Shown in pieces: positions 56,210-64,000 of a stretch of 64,000 bases of DNA. The stretch comes from Streptomyces ferrugineus. GTDB taxonomy: Bacteria > Actinomycetota > Actinomycetes > Streptomycetales > Streptomycetaceae. The stretch spans positions 7,440,001-7,504,000 of the forward strand of contig NZ_CP063373.1 of NCBI RefSeq assembly GCF_015160855.1, read 5' to 3'. The notes beneath the pieces are model-generated. The model saw only the letters and a list, made by a program, of their open reading frames with translations, made no database searches and was not told where the DNA came from. Position numbers and translations under genes: made by a program. How positions within the stretch are numbered: the stretch's first letter is position 1; every line of letters starts with the position of its first letter.

Positions 56210-56629
56210 TCAGGCACCGGAGGAGCCCGTTCCGCCCCCCGGCTCCGCGGGCGGGACGGGCTGATGAGCCACGATGAAGGCGTCCACGAGCCGCCGCTGG
56301 TCCTCCGCCGAAGCGTCTTCCAGGTCGATGCTGTCGTCGCCGAACACAACCCGTACCTTCCGAACGGGACGGTTCGTCATCCACGTTTCCAGTAGCCGGA
56401 CCACCCCTCGCAACGCGATGGGCGACAGCGTCACGGCGAGCACCCCGAGGGCGACCGCGTCGCCGGGCTTGGAACCCACGGGAGTGTCGTCGATACGCAC
56501 CGGATCCACGCGGTCAACATCCAGCTCGAGCAGCTCGCCCCTCAACTGGAAGGTGAGTTCGTCGAGTTCGGCCGGGTCGCTGTCAGGTGCTCCCTCAAGC
56601 GTGACGGTCATCGAGTTCGCTTTGGTCAC
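56210..56629 (-). CDS. Effector-associated constant component EACC1-like protein
   Basis: A 139-residue protein: beta strands at the start (MTVTLEGAPDSDPAELDELT), a basic/acidic linker DPVRIDDTPVGSKPGDA, one hydrophobic helix LGVLAVTLSPIALRGVVRLLETWM and a closing strand KVRVVFGDDSIDLEDASAEDQRRLVDAFI. This layout matches EACC1, defined by Aravind and colleagues as the constant component of actinomycete NTP-dependent conflict systems where caspase and other effectors vary. Stop codon 41 bp before the caspase-FtsK start, same strand, so operonic. Probably membrane-associated. Confidence 0.8.
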   Translation of the reverse strand: MTKANSMTVTLEGAPDSDPAELDELTFQLRGELLELDVDRVDPVRIDDTPVGSKPGDAVALGVLAVTLSPIALRGVVRLLETWMTNRPVRKVRVVFGDDSIDLEDASAEDQRRLVDAFIVAHQPVPPAEPGGGTGSSGA

Positions 56630-56844
56630 AACACCCCCAGAGAGCTACGTGCGCGGACGAGCATATCGCCAACCTCCCCTGGGGTAGGGGACGTTGTAGT
56701 GTCCTCGCGAGCGGGCGCGGGAGGCGGTTGTTGTTGCTGCCTGGCCGGGCCCGGCCAGGACGTATGTCGCGATATAGCGTTAGTCTTCTACTCGCGCCGC
56801 TGCCCGCGTCGCGCGGAGACGTTCGACAGGAGCAGGACGGAAGC

Positions 56845-57495
56845 ATGTCGGGAGAGATTTCACCCACCGGGAAGCGCTCCGACCCCGGCTCGTCGCCCGG
56901 GCTGCGAGCCTCTCATGCGGACCGGGACCGGGTCGTGGATGTGCTGCGGATCGCGGCGGGGGACGGCCTGCTGACCGCGGACGAGTTGGACGAGCGTCTG
57001 GAAGCCGCCCTGTCGGCACGGACTCTGGGCGAACTGAGCGTGCTCACCGCTGATCTGCCGCCCGTATCGGCCACGGCCGGCGCGGCGGTGACCGACGTCA
57101 AGGACGTGGTCCGGATCGAGCAGGTGCACAGCGGCGCGGTCGAGCGGGCGGGGCGCTGGGTGGTGCCGCGGAAGCTGGAACTCGCGGTGTACTGGTGCGA
57201 GGTGACCCTCGACTTCACCGAGGCCGTGATCACCCAGGACACCCTGCGGATCGACGTCGACATGGCGGGGAAGACCCTGACGCTGATCACACGGCCCGGC
57301 ATCGTGGTCGACACCGATGGACTGCGGCTGGTCCACAGCAAGGTCACGCACCGGCAGGCCGCGACGGCCCCTGATGCGCCGGTCACTCTGCGAGTGGAGC
57401 TGGTCGGTCAGAAGGCCCACGGCCGTGTGGTGGTGCGACCCCCACGTCGGACGTTCCGGCAGTGGCTGCTGCGCAGGCCCAGGTCCCTTTCGTGA
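56845..57495 (+). CDS. DUF1707 domain protein
   Basis: A 216-residue protein with an N-terminal DUF1707/SHOCT-like module (LRASHADRDRVVDVLRIAAGDGLLTADELDERLEAALSARTLGEL ... LTADLP) and a C-terminal beta-rich part (VVPRKLELAVYWCEVTLDFTEAVI) like DUF4097/cell-wall-active adhesin domains. The RRTFRQWLLRRPR tail is basic. Function unknown; common in Streptomyces. ATG 56845 is preceded by AGGAGC. It ends one base from the Ktr gene cluster, convergent with it. Confidence 0.85.
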   Translation: MSGEISPTGKRSDPGSSPGLRASHADRDRVVDVLRIAAGDGLLTADELDERLEAALSARTLGELSVLTADLPPVSATAGAAVTDVKDVVRIEQVHSGAVERAGRWVVPRKLELAVYWCEVTLDFTEAVITQDTLRIDVDMAGKTLTLITRPGIVVDTDGLRLVHSKVTHRQAATAPDAPVTLRVELVGQKAHGRVVVRPPRRTFRQWLLRRPRSLS

Positions 57496-57496
57496 G

Positions 57497-58219
57497 TCAG
57501 TCGCGTTCGGTGAAGGACTCCACGGCCTGGGTCTTGCCGGTGACGATGATGACGTCGCCCTTGGCGATGACGGTCTCGGCGGTGGCGTATGTGAAGCCCT
57601 CGCCCGGCCGCTTGATGCCGACGACCGTCACCCCGTACTTGGATCGGACCCCGCTCTCGCCCAGCGCCACCCCGGTGGCCACTTCCGGCGCGACGGTCTT
57701 CACCAGGGCGTAGTCGTCGTCGAACTCGATGAAGTCCAGCATCCGGCCGGTCACCAGGTGCGCGACGCGCTCCCCCATCTCGTGCTCCGGCAGCACCACG
57801 TGGTGCACGCCGAGGCGCTCCAGGATCTGGCCGTGCTGGCGGCTGATGGCCTTGGCCCAGATGTTGGGGACCTCGGCCTCCAGCAGGTTGGTCGAGATGA
57901 GGATGGATGCCTCTATGTCGGTGCCGATGCCGACGACGGCGCTGGTGAACTCGTGCACGCCGAGCTGGCGCAGTACCTCGGGGTCGGTGCAGTCGGCGGC
58001 GGCGGTGTGGGTGAGGTCGTCGCTCAGGCGCTGCACGATCTGGGGATCGGAGTCGACGCCGAGGACGTCCCAGCCGCGGCGCATCAGCTCGTTGGCGAGC
58101 GAACTGCCGAAGCGGCCCAGGCCGATGACGGCGACGCGCTGGTCGCCGTGGGGGTTGGCGTACTGGGTGGCGAGCTGCTTGGCGCGGCGGCGGCGCAGGT
58201 TGTGCAGGTAGTTAGCCAA
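57497..58219 (-). CDS. trkA: Potassium uptake protein, TrkA/KtrA family
   Basis: A 240-residue cytosolic RCK protein: N-terminal RCK_N with nucleotide loop VAVIGLGRFGSSLANELMRRGW and Asp in LGVDSDP; C-terminal RCK_C (KYGVTVVGIKRPGEGF). It binds NAD(H)/ATP or cyclic di-AMP and gates the KtrB-type channel. Its start overlaps the stop of trkH by eight bases, giving tight coupling with the channel gene. Confidence 0.93.
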   Translation of the reverse strand: MANYLHNLRRRRAKQLATQYANPHGDQRVAVIGLGRFGSSLANELMRRGWDVLGVDSDPQIVQRLSDDLTHTAAADCTDPEVLRQLGVHEFTSAVVGIGTDIEASILISTNLLEAEVPNIWAKAISRQHGQILERLGVHHVVLPEHEMGERVAHLVTGRMLDFIEFDDDYALVKTVAPEVATGVALGESGVRSKYGVTVVGIKRPGEGFTYATAETVIAKGDVIIVTGKTQAVESFTERD

Positions 58220-59627
58220 TGACGGGTCGCTCCTCGGGTAGCTGGTAGCGGCGGGTGCGCTCGCGCAGGGCCAGCGCGGAGACGAGGGTGACCGGTCCGA
58301 GTCGGCCGACGAACATGAGCACGATGACGATCAGGCGTCCGACGGTCGGCAGGTCAGCGGTGATGCCGGTGGACAGGCCCACGGTGCCGAAGGCGGACAC
58401 CGCCTCGAAGAGCACCTGCTCGAAGGGCTTGTCGACCACCACGAGGAGCGCGAGGGTCGCGGTCATCACGAACCCGACGCCGGCGAGGGCCACGGTCAGG
58501 GCCTGGCGCAGGACGTGCGGGGCGAGCTTGCGGCCCATCACGCCGGAGTGCGGCTCGCCGCGCACCTCGGCCAGCATGGCCGCGCCCAGCACGGCGAAGG
58601 TGGAGACCTTGATGCCGCCCGCGGTGCCCGCACTGCCGCCGCCCACGAACATCAGCATGCACGTCATCAGCAGCGTCGCATCCGTCATCGCGCCGATGTC
58701 GACGCTGTTGAACCCGGCGGTGCGGGACATGGCGGAGTGGAAGAACCCGGCGAGGATCTTCTTGTGCCAGTCGAAGGGGCCGAGGGTGCCGTCGTTGCCC
58801 CACTCCAGGGCACAGGTCAGCACGGTGCCGAGGGCGAGCAGGATGGCGGTGGTGAGCACCGTGAGGCGGAAGTGCAGCGACCAGCGGCGCCGGCCGGTGA
58901 GCTGCCTGCGGCGGCGGTGGCGCAGCAGCTCGAGCAGCACGGGGAAGCCGATGCCGCCGAGGATCACCGCGACGGCGACCGGCAGGGTCACCCACGGGTC
59001 CTGGGCGTACCGGGTGAGGCTGTCGGCGTGCAGACCGAACCCGGCGTTGTTGAACGCCGACACCGCATGGAAGAACCCCAGGTAGGAGGCATCCCAGATG
59101 GACTCGCCGTAGCCGAAGCGCAGCCGCAGCGCGAGTACGGCGCCGACGGCCAGCTCGACCATCAGGGTGCAGCCGGCCACGCCGAGCAGCACCTTGCGGA
59201 CATCGCCGATGCCCAGGCTCTTGGTCTCGGCCTGCGCGGTGAGCTGCATCCGCAGCCCGAGCTTGCCGGAGATCAGCAGGCCCAGCAGCGAGGCCATGGT
59301 CATGATCCCGAAGCCGCCGACCTGGAACAGGGCGAGGACGACGCCCTCGCCGAAGCCGCTCCAGTACGTGCCGGTGTCCACGACCACCAGGCCGGTGACA
59401 CACACCGCCGACGTCGACGTGAACAGCGCCGTCACGAAGTCGGCCGAGGAGCCGTCCTCGCTGGCGGCGGGGAGCATCAGCAGGACGGTGCCGAGCAGGA
59501 TCACCGCGCTGAAGCCCGTCACGACTGTGCGCGCGGGGTGCGCCGTGAAGAGCGACTGCCATCCCCGCGCAGCTCTGGAAGGGCGCGTCGCCTTCGTCGG
59601 TCGCGCCGCTGCCGCACGTCCGGTCAC
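58212..59627 (-). CDS. trkH: Potassium channel/transporter subunit, TrkH/KtrB family
   Basis: A 471-residue membrane protein with four pore repeats, visible filters TSTSAVCVTGLVVV, VSAFNNAGFGLHADS, SRTAGFNSVDIGAM and AVSAFGTVGLSTGI. This is a KtrB/TrkH potassium conduit. The GTG at 59627 was chosen (GGAGGAG 9 bases before) over an upstream TTG. With trkA it forms the housekeeping or osmotic potassium uptake unit, next to the high-affinity Kdp genes. Confidence 0.92.
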   Translation of the reverse strand: MTGRAAAARPTKATRPSRAARGWQSLFTAHPARTVVTGFSAVILLGTVLLMLPAASEDGSSADFVTALFTSTSAVCVTGLVVVDTGTYWSGFGEGVVLALFQVGGFGIMTMASLLGLLISGKLGLRMQLTAQAETKSLGIGDVRKVLLGVAGCTLMVELAVGAVLALRLRFGYGESIWDASYLGFFHAVSAFNNAGFGLHADSLTRYAQDPWVTLPVAVAVILGGIGFPVLLELLRHRRRRQLTGRRRWSLHFRLTVLTTAILLALGTVLTCALEWGNDGTLGPFDWHKKILAGFFHSAMSRTAGFNSVDIGAMTDATLLMTCMLMFVGGGSAGTAGGIKVSTFAVLGAAMLAEVRGEPHSGVMGRKLAPHVLRQALTVALAGVGFVMTATLALLVVVDKPFEQVLFEAVSAFGTVGLSTGITADLPTVGRLIVIVLMFVGRLGPVTLVSALALRERTRRYQLPEERPVIG

Positions 59628-59711
59628 GCCTCGGCTCCTCCACCTGTCGTATCCCGCCAGGACATCGTCAAGGATCCGACAGGTCTGCGCCAAGATCCCG
59701 GCGGCACACCC

Positions 59712-59731
59712 TAACCGAACGTGTAACCGAA
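59712..59731. repeat. Direct repeat between trkH and kdpD
   Basis: TAACCGAA-CGTG-TAACCGAA, an 8-base direct repeat with 12-base period, lies 85-104 bp upstream of the trkH start and just past the end of kdpD. Direct repeats of this kind are typical half-sites of OmpR-class response regulators such as KdpE, encoded next door. Confidence 0.45.
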
Positions 59732-59764
59732 GAAAGCATCCGCCTCACGCACGGGGGCGTAGCT

Positions 59765-62320
59765 CTACGTCATCGTCGTGGTCGGCAGTTCGGGCTGCGC
59801 CCGCGGCCGGCCCGGGGCCGTGCGGAGCGTGAGGACCATGGTGAGGCCGCCGCCGGGGGTGTCCTCGGCGTCGAGGGTGCCGCCCATGGCCTCGGCGAAG
59901 CCGCGGGCGACCGCGAGGCCGAGGCCGACACCGGCGCCGCGCGGGGCGTCGCCGTAGCGCTGGAACGGCTCGAAGATGCGCTCCTTGGCGTCGTCGGGCA
60001 CGCCGGGTCCGCGGTCCGCGACCCGCAGTTCGACGCGGTCGCCGAGGGCGCTGGCGGATACGTGGACGGGTGACGCGGACGGGCCGTCGGGGCTGTACTT
60101 GACGGCGTTCTCCACGACGTTGGCGACCGCGCGCTCCAGCAGCCCCTTGTCGACGGCGACCATGGGCAGCGTCTCGGGGATGTCGAGGTGGACGCTGTCC
60201 TCGGGCACCCCCACGAGGGCCATCGGGACCACCTCGTCGAGGTCGATCTCCCGGATCAGCGGCGTGACGGTGCCGGTCTGCAGCCGGGACATGTCCAGCA
60301 GGTTGTCCACCAGCCCGCCGAGCCGGTCGGCGCCCTCCTCGATGCTCTCCAGCAGCTCCGCCTGGTCCTCCTCCGACCAGGCCACGTCGTCGGAGCGCAG
60401 CGAGGAGACGGACGCCTTGATGGCCGCGAGCGGGGTGCGCAGGTCGTGGCTGACGGCGGCGAGCAGCGCGGTGCGGATGCGGTTGCCCTCGGCCAGCTCC
60501 TTGGCCCGGTCGGCCTGCAGCTGCAGCCGCTGGCGGTCCAGTACGACGGCGGCCTGGGCGGCGAAGGCGGCCAGCACCCGCCGGTCCTCGGCCGGCAGGA
60601 CGCGGCCGGACAGGGCGAGCGCCATGTGGTCGCCGACCGGCATGTCGACGTCGGCGTCCTCGGGCCGCTCGATGGCGCCGGGGTCTCCGACCCGGCCCGC
60701 GCAGGTCCACGGGTCGACGTCGGTCTCCCGCTCCAGCAGGGCCGCCGACTCCATGGCGAAGGTCTCCCGGACGCGCTCCAGCAACGCGTCCAGGCTGGTC
60801 TCCCCGCGCAGCACACTGCCGGCCAGCAGGGAGAGGATCTCCGACTCGGCGCGCAGCCGGGCCGCCTGGTGGGTGCGGCGGGCGGCCAGGTCCACGACGG
60901 AGGCGACGGAGACGGCGACCGCGAAGAACACCGCGATGGCGACGACGTCCTCCGGTTCCGCGATGATCCAGGTGTGGACCGGCGGGGTGAAGAAGTAGTT
61001 CAGCAGCGCCGATCCGACGGTCGCCGAGGCGAGCGCCGGCCGCAGACCGCCGAGCAGCGCCGCGGCGACCGTCAGCATCAGGAACAGCAGCACGTTGTTC
61101 GTCAGGTCCGGGCCCACGTCGGCTCGGGTGAGAGCGAGGGTGAGCAGCAGCGGGCCGGCCACGCCGACCAGCCAGCCCCAGATGATCCGCGAGCGGCCCA
61201 GCCGGGTACCCCGGGCGAGGGGCAGCCCGCGGCCCTTGCCCGCCTCGTCGTGGGTGATCAGGTGGACGTCCAGGTCGGGTCCGGACTCGCGGGCGACGGT
61301 GGCGCCGACGCCGGGTCCGAAGACGTACTGCCAGCTCTTGCGCCGGGAGACGCCCAGGACGATCTGGGTGGCGTTGACGCCGCGCGAGAAGTCCAGCAGC
61401 GCGGTCGGGACGTCGTCGCCGATGACGTGGTGGAAGGTGCCGCCGAGGTCCTCGACCAGGGTGCGCTGGACGGCGAGCTCCTTCGGTGAGGCGGAGGCCA
61501 GTCCGTCGCTGCGGGCGATGTAGACGGCGATGACCTCGCCTCCGGCGCCCTTCTCGGCGAGCCGTGCCGCCCTCCGTATGAGCGTGCGCCCCTCCGGGCC
61601 GCCGGTCAGGCCGACCACGATCCGCTCGCGGGCCTGCCAGGTGGAGCGGATGTCGTGCTCCCCCCGGTACTGCTGGAGGTACTCGTCGACCCGGTCCGCC
61701 ACCCACAGCAGGGCCAGCTCGCGCAGGGCGGTCAGGTTGCCGGGGCGGAAGTAGTTCGACAGGGCCGCGTCGACCTTGTCCGGCTGGTAGATGTTGCCGT
61801 GCGCCATGCGGCGGCGCAGGGCCTGCGGCGACATGTCGACAAGCTCGATCTGGTCGGCGCGGCGGACCACCTCGTCGGGAACGGTCTCCTGCTGCCGGAT
61901 CCCGGTGATCGTCTCGACGACGTCGCCGAGCGACTCCAGGTGCTGGATGTTCACCGTGGATATCACGTCGATGCCGGCCGCCAGCAGCTCCTCCACGTCC
62001 TGCCAGCGCTTGGCGTTGCGGGAGCCGGGCACGTTGGTGTGCGCGAGCTCGTCGACCAGGGCCACCCGGGGGCGGCGCGCGAGGACCGCGTCGACGTCCA
62101 TCTCCGTGAACGTCGTGCCGCGGTACTCGATCTCGCGGCGCGGGACGAGTTCCAGGCCGTGCAGCATCACCTCGGTGCGCGGCCGGTCGTGGTGCTCCAC
62201 GAAACCGACCACGCAGTCGGTGCCGCGCTCCACGCGCCGGTGGGCCTCGGAGAGCATCGCGTAGGTCTTCCCGACGCCCGGCGCCGCGCCGAGGTAGATC
62301 CTTAGCCTGCCGCGTCCCAT
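59765..62320 (-). CDS. kdpD: Potassium-sensing histidine kinase KdpD
   Basis: An 851-residue sensor kinase: N-terminal KdpD domain with Walker A GAAPGVGKTYAMLSEAHR (about 11-28), a universal-stress-protein domain, four membrane helices around residues 380-480, a GAF domain, phospho-acceptor box LAAVSHDLRTPLAAIKAS and HATPase motifs ending RGAGVGLGLAVARGFAEAMGG. KdpD turns on the Kdp pump when external potassium is low. It follows kdpE (48 bp), the reverse of the E. coli kdpDE order. Confidence 0.95.
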   Translation of the reverse strand: MGRGRLRIYLGAAPGVGKTYAMLSEAHRRVERGTDCVVGFVEHHDRPRTEVMLHGLELVPRREIEYRGTTFTEMDVDAVLARRPRVALVDELAHTNVPGSRNAKRWQDVEELLAAGIDVISTVNIQHLESLGDVVETITGIRQQETVPDEVVRRADQIELVDMSPQALRRRMAHGNIYQPDKVDAALSNYFRPGNLTALRELALLWVADRVDEYLQQYRGEHDIRSTWQARERIVVGLTGGPEGRTLIRRAARLAEKGAGGEVIAVYIARSDGLASASPKELAVQRTLVEDLGGTFHHVIGDDVPTALLDFSRGVNATQIVLGVSRRKSWQYVFGPGVGATVARESGPDLDVHLITHDEAGKGRGLPLARGTRLGRSRIIWGWLVGVAGPLLLTLALTRADVGPDLTNNVLLFLMLTVAAALLGGLRPALASATVGSALLNYFFTPPVHTWIIAEPEDVVAIAVFFAVAVSVASVVDLAARRTHQAARLRAESEILSLLAGSVLRGETSLDALLERVRETFAMESAALLERETDVDPWTCAGRVGDPGAIERPEDADVDMPVGDHMALALSGRVLPAEDRRVLAAFAAQAAVVLDRQRLQLQADRAKELAEGNRIRTALLAAVSHDLRTPLAAIKASVSSLRSDDVAWSEEDQAELLESIEEGADRLGGLVDNLLDMSRLQTGTVTPLIREIDLDEVVPMALVGVPEDSVHLDIPETLPMVAVDKGLLERAVANVVENAVKYSPDGPSASPVHVSASALGDRVELRVADRGPGVPDDAKERIFEPFQRYGDAPRGAGVGLGLAVARGFAEAMGGTLDAEDTPGGGLTMVLTLRTAPGRPRAQPELPTTTMT

Positions 62321-62368
62321 GTGGTTCTCGGTTCTCGTCTCTGTGCGGTCGGTCGTGTGCGGGCGGGC

Positions 62369-63052
62369 TCACCCCTCGAAGCGGTATCCCATCCCAGGTT
62401 CGGTGATGAGATAGCGCGGGTGCGAGGGATCCGCTTCGAGTTTGCGGCGCAGCTGGGCCATGTACACCCGCAGATAGTTCGTCTTGTTGCTCTGGGACGC
62501 TCCCCAGACCTCGCGCAGGAGCTGTTTCTGTGTGACGAGGCGCCCGGGGTGCGTGACCAGGATCTCCAGTAACTCCCATTCGGTCGGGGTCAGCCGGATG
62601 TCGTGCCCGCCGCGGTTGACCTTCTTCGCGACCAGGTCGACGGTGAACGCGTCCGTCTTCACCAGCGTCGTCTCCAGGGCGACCGGCCCGCTCTCGGCGC
62701 GGCGGACCGCGGCGCGCAGGCGGGCGAGCAGTTCGTCCATGCTGAACGGCTTGGTGACGTAGTCGTCGGCGCCCGCGTCCAGCGCCGTGACCTTCTCGTC
62801 GGACGCCCGCCGGGCGGAGAGCACGAGTATCGGCACCCGGGTCCGGCCGCGCAGGGCCTTGATGACGTCGACGCCGTCCATGTCCGGCAGGCCCAGGTCG
62901 ACGACGACCACGTCGGGCCGGCGGGCGGCCGCCAGCCGCAGGGCGGTCGTGCCGTCCGGGGCCGCGTCGACGCCGTAGTGGCGGGCCTGCATGTTGATGA
63001 CGAGCGCGCGTACGAGCTGGGGGTCGTCCTCCACGACCAGCACCCGGGTCAT
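62369..63052 (-). CDS. kdpE: Response regulator KdpE
   Basis: A 227-residue OmpR-type regulator: receiver domain with VLVVEDDPQLVRAL, phospho-acceptor Asp in VVVVDLGLPDMDG and Lys in DDYVTKPFSMDELL; C-terminal winged helix LTPTEWELLEILVTHPGRLVTQKQLLREVWG. It activates kdpFABC. It lies between kdpC and kdpD in the same direction, 51 and 48 bp away. Confidence 0.95.
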   Translation of the reverse strand: MTRVLVVEDDPQLVRALVINMQARHYGVDAAPDGTTALRLAAARRPDVVVVDLGLPDMDGVDVIKALRGRTRVPILVLSARRASDEKVTALDAGADDYVTKPFSMDELLARLRAAVRRAESGPVALETTLVKTDAFTVDLVAKKVNRGGHDIRLTPTEWELLEILVTHPGRLVTQKQLLREVWGASQSNKTNYLRVYMAQLRRKLEADPSHPRYLITEPGMGYRFEG

Positions 63053-63103
63053 CGGTGCGCCCCTTCCTGTCGTGTCCTGTCGTGCGCCGTGCGGACAGCC
63101 CCG

Positions 63104-63718
63104 TCAGCTCTTCGCCGCGAGTTCCCTGAGCGCGATGTTGAGTTCGAGGACGTTGACGTGCGGCTCGCCCATGAAGCCGAGGGTCCGGCCGTCCGTATGC
63201 GCGTCGACCAGCTTCTGCACTTGGGCGACGGTCAGCCCGTTGTGCTCGGCGACCCGCCTGACCTGGATGCCGGCGTACGCCGGGGAGATGTCCGGGTCGA
63301 CGGCGGAGGCCGAGCCGGTGACGGCGTCCTTCGGCACCTCGGACTCGGGTACGCCGTTGAAGGCGGCGACCTGCTTCTTGGCCGCCCTGACGTCCTTGAC
63401 GAGCGTCGGGTCGCTGGCGCCGAGCTGGCTGGAGCCGGTGGACAGGGGGTCGTAGCCGCTGTTGGAGGGGCGCCCCTGGAACCACTTCGGGTCGGGCCTG
63501 TCGGTGCCGGGCAGGTTCCAGCTCTGGCCGATCAGCCGGGAGCCGACCTCCTTGCCGTCGACCTTCACGATCGAGCCGCCCGCCTTGTCGTGGAAGGCCA
63601 GTTGGCCGACGCCGGTGACGACGAGCGGGTAGACGATGCCGGTCACGACGGTGAGGACGAGCAGCATGCGCAGGGCGGCCCAGGCCATGCGGCCGGTGTT
63701 CACTACAGAGGTGTTCAT
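63104..63718 (-). CDS. kdpC: Potassium-transporting ATPase subunit KdpC
   Basis: A 204-residue subunit with one N-terminal membrane helix (AALRMLLVLTVVTGIVYPLVV), then the soluble domain with GSRLIGQSWN, FQGRPSNSGYDPLSTGSSQLG and DPDISPAYAGIQVRRVA, and the closing VNVLELNIALREL. ATG 63718 is used; a GTG at 63730 is possible. It follows kdpB after 24 bp. Confidence 0.96.
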   Translation of the reverse strand: MNTSVVNTGRMAWAALRMLLVLTVVTGIVYPLVVTGVGQLAFHDKAGGSIVKVDGKEVGSRLIGQSWNLPGTDRPDPKWFQGRPSNSGYDPLSTGSSQLGASDPTLVKDVRAAKKQVAAFNGVPESEVPKDAVTGSASAVDPDISPAYAGIQVRRVAEHNGLTVAQVQKLVDAHTDGRTLGFMGEPHVNVLELNIALRELAAKS

Positions 63719-63742
63719 GTGCTTCACCACGCCTTTGAGAAA

Positions 63743-64000
63743 TTACAGCCCGGGGATGAGCGAGATGAGCAGGTCGATGATCTTGATGCCGATGAACGGG
63801 GCGATCAGCCCGCCGAGGCCGTAGATCCCGAGGTTCCGGCGCAGCATGCGATCCGCGCTGACCGGCCGGTACTGCACGCCCTTCAGGGCGAGCGGCACGA
63901 GCGCGATGATGATCAGGGCGTTGAAGATGACCGCCGACAGGATGGCGGAGTCCGGTGAGGACAGCGCCATGATGTTGAGCTTGTCCAGGCCCGGGTAGAC
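63743..64000 (-). CDS. kdpB: Potassium-transporting P-type ATPase KdpB, C-terminal end (truncated by window edge)
   Basis: The frame is open to the window end and reads [39 protein letters not shown] (two adjoining stretches), then [21 protein letters not shown] and a TAA-type stop. This is the last about 85 residues of KdpB, including the final membrane helices. The ATP-hydrolysis core lies outside the window. Confidence 0.94.
   Translation of the reverse strand, partial: VYPGLDKLNIMALSSPDSAILSAVIFNALIIIALVPLALKGVQYRPVSADRMLRRNLGIYGLGGLIAPFIGIKIIDLLISLIPGL

Noticed and set aside
53919..56384. Longer start for the caspase-FtsK protein at 56384
   Set aside because: The added 72 residues overlap the EACC1 gene in another frame and are Arg/Gly-rich junk; the caspase core begins right after GTG 56168.

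Overview
The window is a piece of a Streptomyces chromosome (or a very close relative). Composition is GC-rich with third-position GC bias, GTG starts are common, and the families are typical of the genus: DUF5999, DUF6099, DUF574 methyltransferase, SepF-like protein, mycothiol-dependent enzyme, EACC1, the CebR operator and TTA (bldA) codons. Gene content and order (sepF-like, arcA-argF, HTH-MurA, aconitase) resemble what I remember of the Streptomyces coelicolor SCO5967-SCO5999 neighbourhood. That comparison is from memory and was not computed.

Layout. 0-6.4 kb: an acetylxylan-esterase-like hydrolase (partial), a secreted cellulose-type LPMO under a perfect CebR box, a GntR-MFS pair and an orphan sensor kinase. 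6.6-12.8 kb: aconitase and argininosuccinate synthase divergently arranged around a rich regulatory region, then a MurA paralogue carrying its own HTH domain. 12.8-17.6 kb: an MFS remnant, a two-component pair whose kinase runs into a second membrane protein, a degraded stretch and two small Streptomyces proteins. 17.6-26.1 kb: an aromatic acyl-CoA catabolic cluster (RidA, acyl-CoA dehydrogenase, aryl-CoA ligase, PaaX-type regulator, enoyl-CoA hydratase, FAD hydroxylase/OYE fusion), interrupted by a cysC-cysN deletion pseudogene. 26.3-29.1 kb: ornithine carbamoyltransferase and arginine deiminase. 29.2-34.0 kb: an SPFH/NAD-kinase deletion scar, then the Pnkp-Hen1 RNA repair operon. 34-39.2 kb: DUF574 methyltransferase, F420-type oxidoreductase, small proteins, a MazG-like/ATPase operon and a SepF-like division protein.

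39.4-53.7 kb: a one-polypeptide assimilatory nitrate reductase with its own flavodoxin/NADPH reductase, a YceI-MarR divergent pair with twin operators, a YdiJ-type FAD/Fe-S dehydrogenase, a secreted beta-carbonic anhydrase, a mycothiol-dependent enzyme, an SDR, a P450-ferredoxin pair and a GAF-SpoIIE phosphatase. 53.9-56.6 kb holds what I consider the most interesting locus: an EACC1 protein followed by a single polypeptide joining a caspase, an FtsK motor and a PH-like (DUF4429-like) tail, a predicted biological-conflict system. In it the FtsK Walker B aspartate is histidine. 57.5-64 kb is a potassium hub: Ktr/Trk genes next to kdpBC-kdpE-kdpD.

Two themes recur. At least four gene remnants look like internal deletions that joined neighbouring genes. 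Four genes carry single TTA codons (LPMO, DUF574 methyltransferase, DUF6099 protein, P450), which predicts bldA-dependent, late translation. All function calls rest on reading motifs by eye; no database search was run.
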